A stretch of DNA of 64,000 bases from Pseudomonas sp. LS1212 (GTDB lineage: Bacteria > Pseudomonadota > Gammaproteobacteria > Pseudomonadales > Pseudomonadaceae): the NCBI RefSeq assembly GCF_024741815.1, contig NZ_CP102951.1:434001-498000 (forward strand). The letters run 5' to 3'. Positions 61,635 through 64,000 of the stretch are shown here, one piece after another; within the stretch, counting starts at the first letter, position 1; the number at the start of each line of letters is the position of its first letter. A program made the position numbers and the translations under genes. The notes beneath the pieces are model-generated. The model was not told the DNA's origin. It saw only the letters and a list, made by a program, of their open reading frames with translations, and searched no databases.

Positions 61635-63067
61635 TTGTTGGGCCGGGCGTTCAACTGCTCTTGCGCTGCCTTGGCCAAGTCCGGCGGCAGGAAGTCCTTG
61701 TCCGGGTTGTAATCCGGTTTCAGGTAGCGGGTCAGGGCCTCCAGGTCCGAAGGGCTCAAGGTCCCGGCCGCCTGCTTGAGGCGCAGGTTATCGAGGATGT
61801 AGTCGTAGCGGGTGTTGTTGTAGTCGCGTACCGAGTTATAGAGCTGACGCTGGGCATCGAGAACGTCGACGATATTGCGGGTACCGACCTGATAGCCGAT
61901 CTCGGTGGCTTCCACGGCGCTCTGGTTGGAAATGATCGACTGCTTGCGGGCCTGCACTTGTTCCACATCGGTATTCACGGCGCGGTGCAGGTCGCGGGTG
62001 TTCTCCACCACCTGGCGACGCAGGCTTTCACGTTGCTGCTCGGTCTGGTTCAGGCGCTGGTAGGCCTCGCGAACCTGTGAGCTGGTCAAGCCGCCGCTAT
62101 AGATCGGGATGTTCAGTTGCAGGCCGATGCTGGTTTGCTCGACATCGCCGCCGTAGCGCACGCCCGCGGTCGGGTTGCTGAACCCCAGGTTATCGTTGTC
62201 GCCTTTCTGGTACTGCGCCACCGCATCGACGGTCGGTGCATGGCCGGCCTTGCGCTGGCGCAGGGTTTCTTCGGCTGCGCTGACGGCGTAGTTGGTGGCC
62301 AGCAGGTTCAGGTTTTGCTGGGTGGCGGTGTCGACCCAGGTTTTGGCGTCGTTCGGCGTCGGGGCCAGCACCGGCAGGGTATGGACGACGCCCTGAATCG
62401 AGTTGTATTGGCGGTTGGTCAGGGTAATCAAGGCCTCGAAGGCATCGTCGACCCGGCGCTGGGCAACGATCCGGTTAGCTCGGGCGGTGTCGTAGCTGGC
62501 CTGGGATTGCAGTACGTCGGTCTTGTCGGACAAGCCCACGTCGAAGCGTTCGTTGGACTGGTCCAGTTGTCGCTTGAAGGCGGCTTCTTCGGCCTTGGTC
62601 GCAGCCAGGTTGTCCTGGGCACGAAGCACGGCAAAGTAGTTTTCGGATGTCTGCAATATCAGGTTCTGCTCGGTTGCCGAGAGCTGCAGGGCGGCTTGCT
62701 CATTGACGGCTTCAGCCGCTTGCAATTGGAACCAGCGATCGGCACGGAACACCGGCTGGGCCAGGGTCGCTTGCCAGGACGTGCCGCTGCGGTTCGTGGT
62801 CACCGAAGGCTCGTCGAGTTTGGTCCGGGTGTTTTGCAGGTCGCCACCGCCTGAAAGGTTGGGCAGCAGCCCGGCGCGGGCCTGGGGCACGACTTCTTTT
62901 TGGGCGGCATAGTCGTAACGGGCCGCGGCCAGGTCGGCGTTGTTGTTCACGGCCTCCTGGTAGACGCTGACCAGATCGGTTTTGGTCGCTAAGGGCGCTT
63001 CTGCTGCCCAGGCCAATCCGTTGGAAGCACAAGACACGGCAAGGGCCAGTGAAAGTTTGCGCAGCAT
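61631..63067 (-). CDS. tolC: TolC-family outer membrane channel protein
   Basis: A 478-residue outer-membrane efflux protein from the ATG at 63067 (MLRKLSLALAVSCASNGLAW), with AGGA eight bases upstream; the frame extends further but lacks a signal peptide. Residues 1-22 form the signal peptide (LAWAAEAP). Two OEP repeats follow, with the characteristic NNADLAAARYDY, LSATEQNLILQTSENYFAVL and GTRNIVDVLDAQRQL motifs. It forms the trimeric exit duct of multidrug efflux and type I secretion. It is convergent with waaA with a shared TTAA stop. Confidence 0.93.
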   Translation of the reverse strand: MLRKLSLALAVSCASNGLAWAAEAPLATKTDLVSVYQEAVNNNADLAAARYDYAAQKEVVPQARAGLLPNLSGGGDLQNTRTKLDEPSVTTNRSGTSWQATLAQPVFRADRWFQLQAAEAVNEQAALQLSATEQNLILQTSENYFAVLRAQDNLAATKAEEAAFKRQLDQSNERFDVGLSDKTDVLQSQASYDTARANRIVAQRRVDDAFEALITLTNRQYNSIQGVVHTLPVLAPTPNDAKTWVDTATQQNLNLLATNYAVSAAEETLRQRKAGHAPTVDAVAQYQKGDNDNLGFSNPTAGVRYGGDVEQTSIGLQLNIPIYSGGLTSSQVREAYQRLNQTEQQRESLRRQVVENTRDLHRAVNTDVEQVQARKQSIISNQSAVEATEIGYQVGTRNIVDVLDAQRQLYNSVRDYNNTRYDYILDNLRLKQAAGTLSPSDLEALTRYLKPDYNPDKDFLPPDLAKAAQEQLNARPNN

Positions 63068-63212
63068 AAGGCAATCCTTGGAGTGTGGAAAATTCTGGCC
63101 AGGCCTGCCATGACCGAGCGCACGCGTCTGCGCCAGCCTTGCGAGTGTAGTGGGCACGGCATCTGGCAACAATCCGCTATTTGCGCCATTTATCGAACGT
63201 TATGTCAGAGGG

Positions 63213-63242
63213 TTGGCGTTCTGGGTGAGTCTTGTCTAGACT
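63213..63242 (+). promoter_or_regulatory. Candidate sigma70 promoter of thiC
   Basis: TTGGCG at 63213-63218 and TAGACT at 63237-63242 are 18 bases apart. The predicted start site, near 63249, falls just before the riboswitch, which supports the call although both hexamers are imperfect. Confidence 0.45.
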
Positions 63243-63250
63243 GGGCGAGT

Positions 63251-63342
63251 TCTTGTCGGGGTGCCTTGCGTTGAGGCTGAGATCGGATAATTCCGGATCC
63301 CGTTGAACCTGATCAGGTTAGCGCCTGCGTAGGGAACAAGAT
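63251..63342 (+). ncRNA. TPP riboswitch (THI element)
   Basis: The conserved blocks are present in order: GGGGTGCC, GGCTGAGAT, then ACCTGATCAGGTTAGCGCC and TGCGTAGGGAACAAG. The closing P1 stem pairs CTTGT (63253-63257) with ACAAG (63336-63340). It senses thiamine pyrophosphate and lowers thiC expression when it is bound. About 170 bases separate it from the thiC start and include the expression platform. Confidence 0.95.
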
Positions 63343-63513
63343 TTCTCGTCTTCCCGGCGAGTCCTCTTGTGCTTGGTCCGGGATTGTCGTTGCAGTCATT
63401 ACCTTGGCTCGACCGGCATTGCCGAGATCAGCACGGCACCAGTCCTGGTGCGTCCGCGCCTTTCAGGTTCGCTCCGACATTCCGCCGCCTGTGTGCTGTC
63501 TGGAGAGCCTGTG

Positions 63514-64000
63514 ATGAGTAAACAACAAAAAAATATTGCCAATCTGAGTGAATCGGCCCAAGTCGATCAGCAGTCTGTGCAGCCCTTTACCCGTTCGCAA
63601 AAAATCTACGTCCAGGGCTCGCGCCCCGATATCCGCGTGCCCATGCGCGAAATCAGCCTCGACGTCACGCCGACCGATTTCGGTGGTGAAGTCAACGCGC
63701 CGGTGCTGGTCTACGATACTTCTGGTCCCTACACCGACCCTGATGTGCAGATCGATGTGCGCAAGGGCCTGGCCGATGTGCGTTCGGCCTGGATCGATGA
63801 TCGCGGTGACACCGAACGCCTGGCCGGCCTGAGCTCGAATTTCGGCCAGCAGCGCCTGAACGACCCGGAACTGACCGCCTTGCGCTTCGCCCACGTCAAC
63901 AGCCCGCGCCGGGCCAAGGCCGGTGCCAACGTCAGCCAGATGCACTATGCCCGCCAGGGCATCATCACCGCCGAGATGGAATACGTTGCCATCCGCGAGA
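63514..64000 (+). CDS. thiC: Phosphomethylpyrimidine synthase ThiC, 5' part
   Basis: The first 162 codons are present; the gene runs off the window. The ATG at 63514 encodes MSKQQKNIANLSESAQVDQQ and is preceded by GGAGAG. The visible part is the N-terminal domain with VQGSRPDIRVPMREISL and the KAGANVSQMHYARQGIIT segment. It uses radical SAM chemistry to convert aminoimidazole ribotide to hydroxymethylpyrimidine phosphate for thiamine synthesis. The catalytic radical-SAM domain lies beyond the window. Its control by the upstream TPP riboswitch is the usual arrangement. Confidence 0.95.
   Translation, partial: MSKQQKNIANLSESAQVDQQSVQPFTRSQKIYVQGSRPDIRVPMREISLDVTPTDFGGEVNAPVLVYDTSGPYTDPDVQIDVRKGLADVRSAWIDDRGDTERLAGLSSNFGQQRLNDPELTALRFAHVNSPRRAKAGANVSQMHYARQGIITAEMEYVAIRE

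Overview
The window is chromosomal DNA of a Pseudomonas, most likely of the P. putida / P. fluorescens lineage. The evidence is high G+C, Pseudomonas-type proteins throughout, and a gene order (dipA-aceF-aceE-glnE-ilvE-waaF-waaC-waaG-waaP-wapP-wapQ ... wapH-mig14-dnpA-ssg-wapR-waaL-msbA-hldE) that matches, from memory, the P. aeruginosa PA5017-PA4996 block. No rRNA, tRNA, insertion sequence, prophage or CRISPR array was recognised.

Left part (1-25,000). A small DUF3077-type gene is preceded by a leader-like stretch of interleaved inverted repeats. Then come the osmotic and ion proteins mscK and cvrA, and a lone 1615-codon toxin-like gene (5971-10818) whose C-terminus carries an R-S-ExE mono-ADP-ribosyltransferase signature. 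After these lie an acyl-CoA dehydrogenase; the divergent proline genes putA and putP, separated by a control region with six GTTGCA half-sites of the kind PutA binds; rlmJ; msrA; the c-di-GMP phosphodiesterase dipA; and an AT-richer PhoD-like phosphatase that looks inserted.

Central metabolism (25,000-33,900). aceE-aceF (pyruvate dehydrogenase E1/E2, with a strong terminator) is divergent from glnE (glutamine synthetase regulation), which is followed by ilvE. Two GTAGTnnnACTAC palindromes lie between aceE and glnE.

LPS core and O-antigen region (33,950-55,970). waaF, waaC, waaG, waaP, wapP, wapQ and a tandem kinase-like gene form a tightly overlapping run that builds and phosphorylates the inner core. 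After a palindromic repeat and a TATAAT promoter candidate, a second run adds a carbamoyltransferase, wapH, a Mig-14-like protein, a PIG-L deacetylase (dnpA), a DUF6625 protein, ssg and wapR. On the opposite strand are an acyltransferase and an O-antigen ligase fused to a kinase-like domain. msbA (lipid A-core flippase) and hldE (ADP-heptose synthesis) complete the set; waaA (Kdo transferase) lies 4.4 kb downstream of hldE. Together these genes make, decorate and export the LPS core.

Right end (55,970-64,000). A conserved protein with a Nudix-like box, an aldo/keto reductase coupled to an FAD oxidoreductase, a divergent SMR transporter/LysR regulator pair, waaA, a TolC-family outer-membrane channel, and a TPP riboswitch ahead of thiC, which is cut by the window end.

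The items most worth following up are the ADP-ribosyltransferase toxin, the interleaved repeats at 397-540, the six kinase-like domains of the LPS region (two lacking the usual catalytic Asp), and the regulatory palindromes at put, ace and the SMR/LysR pair.
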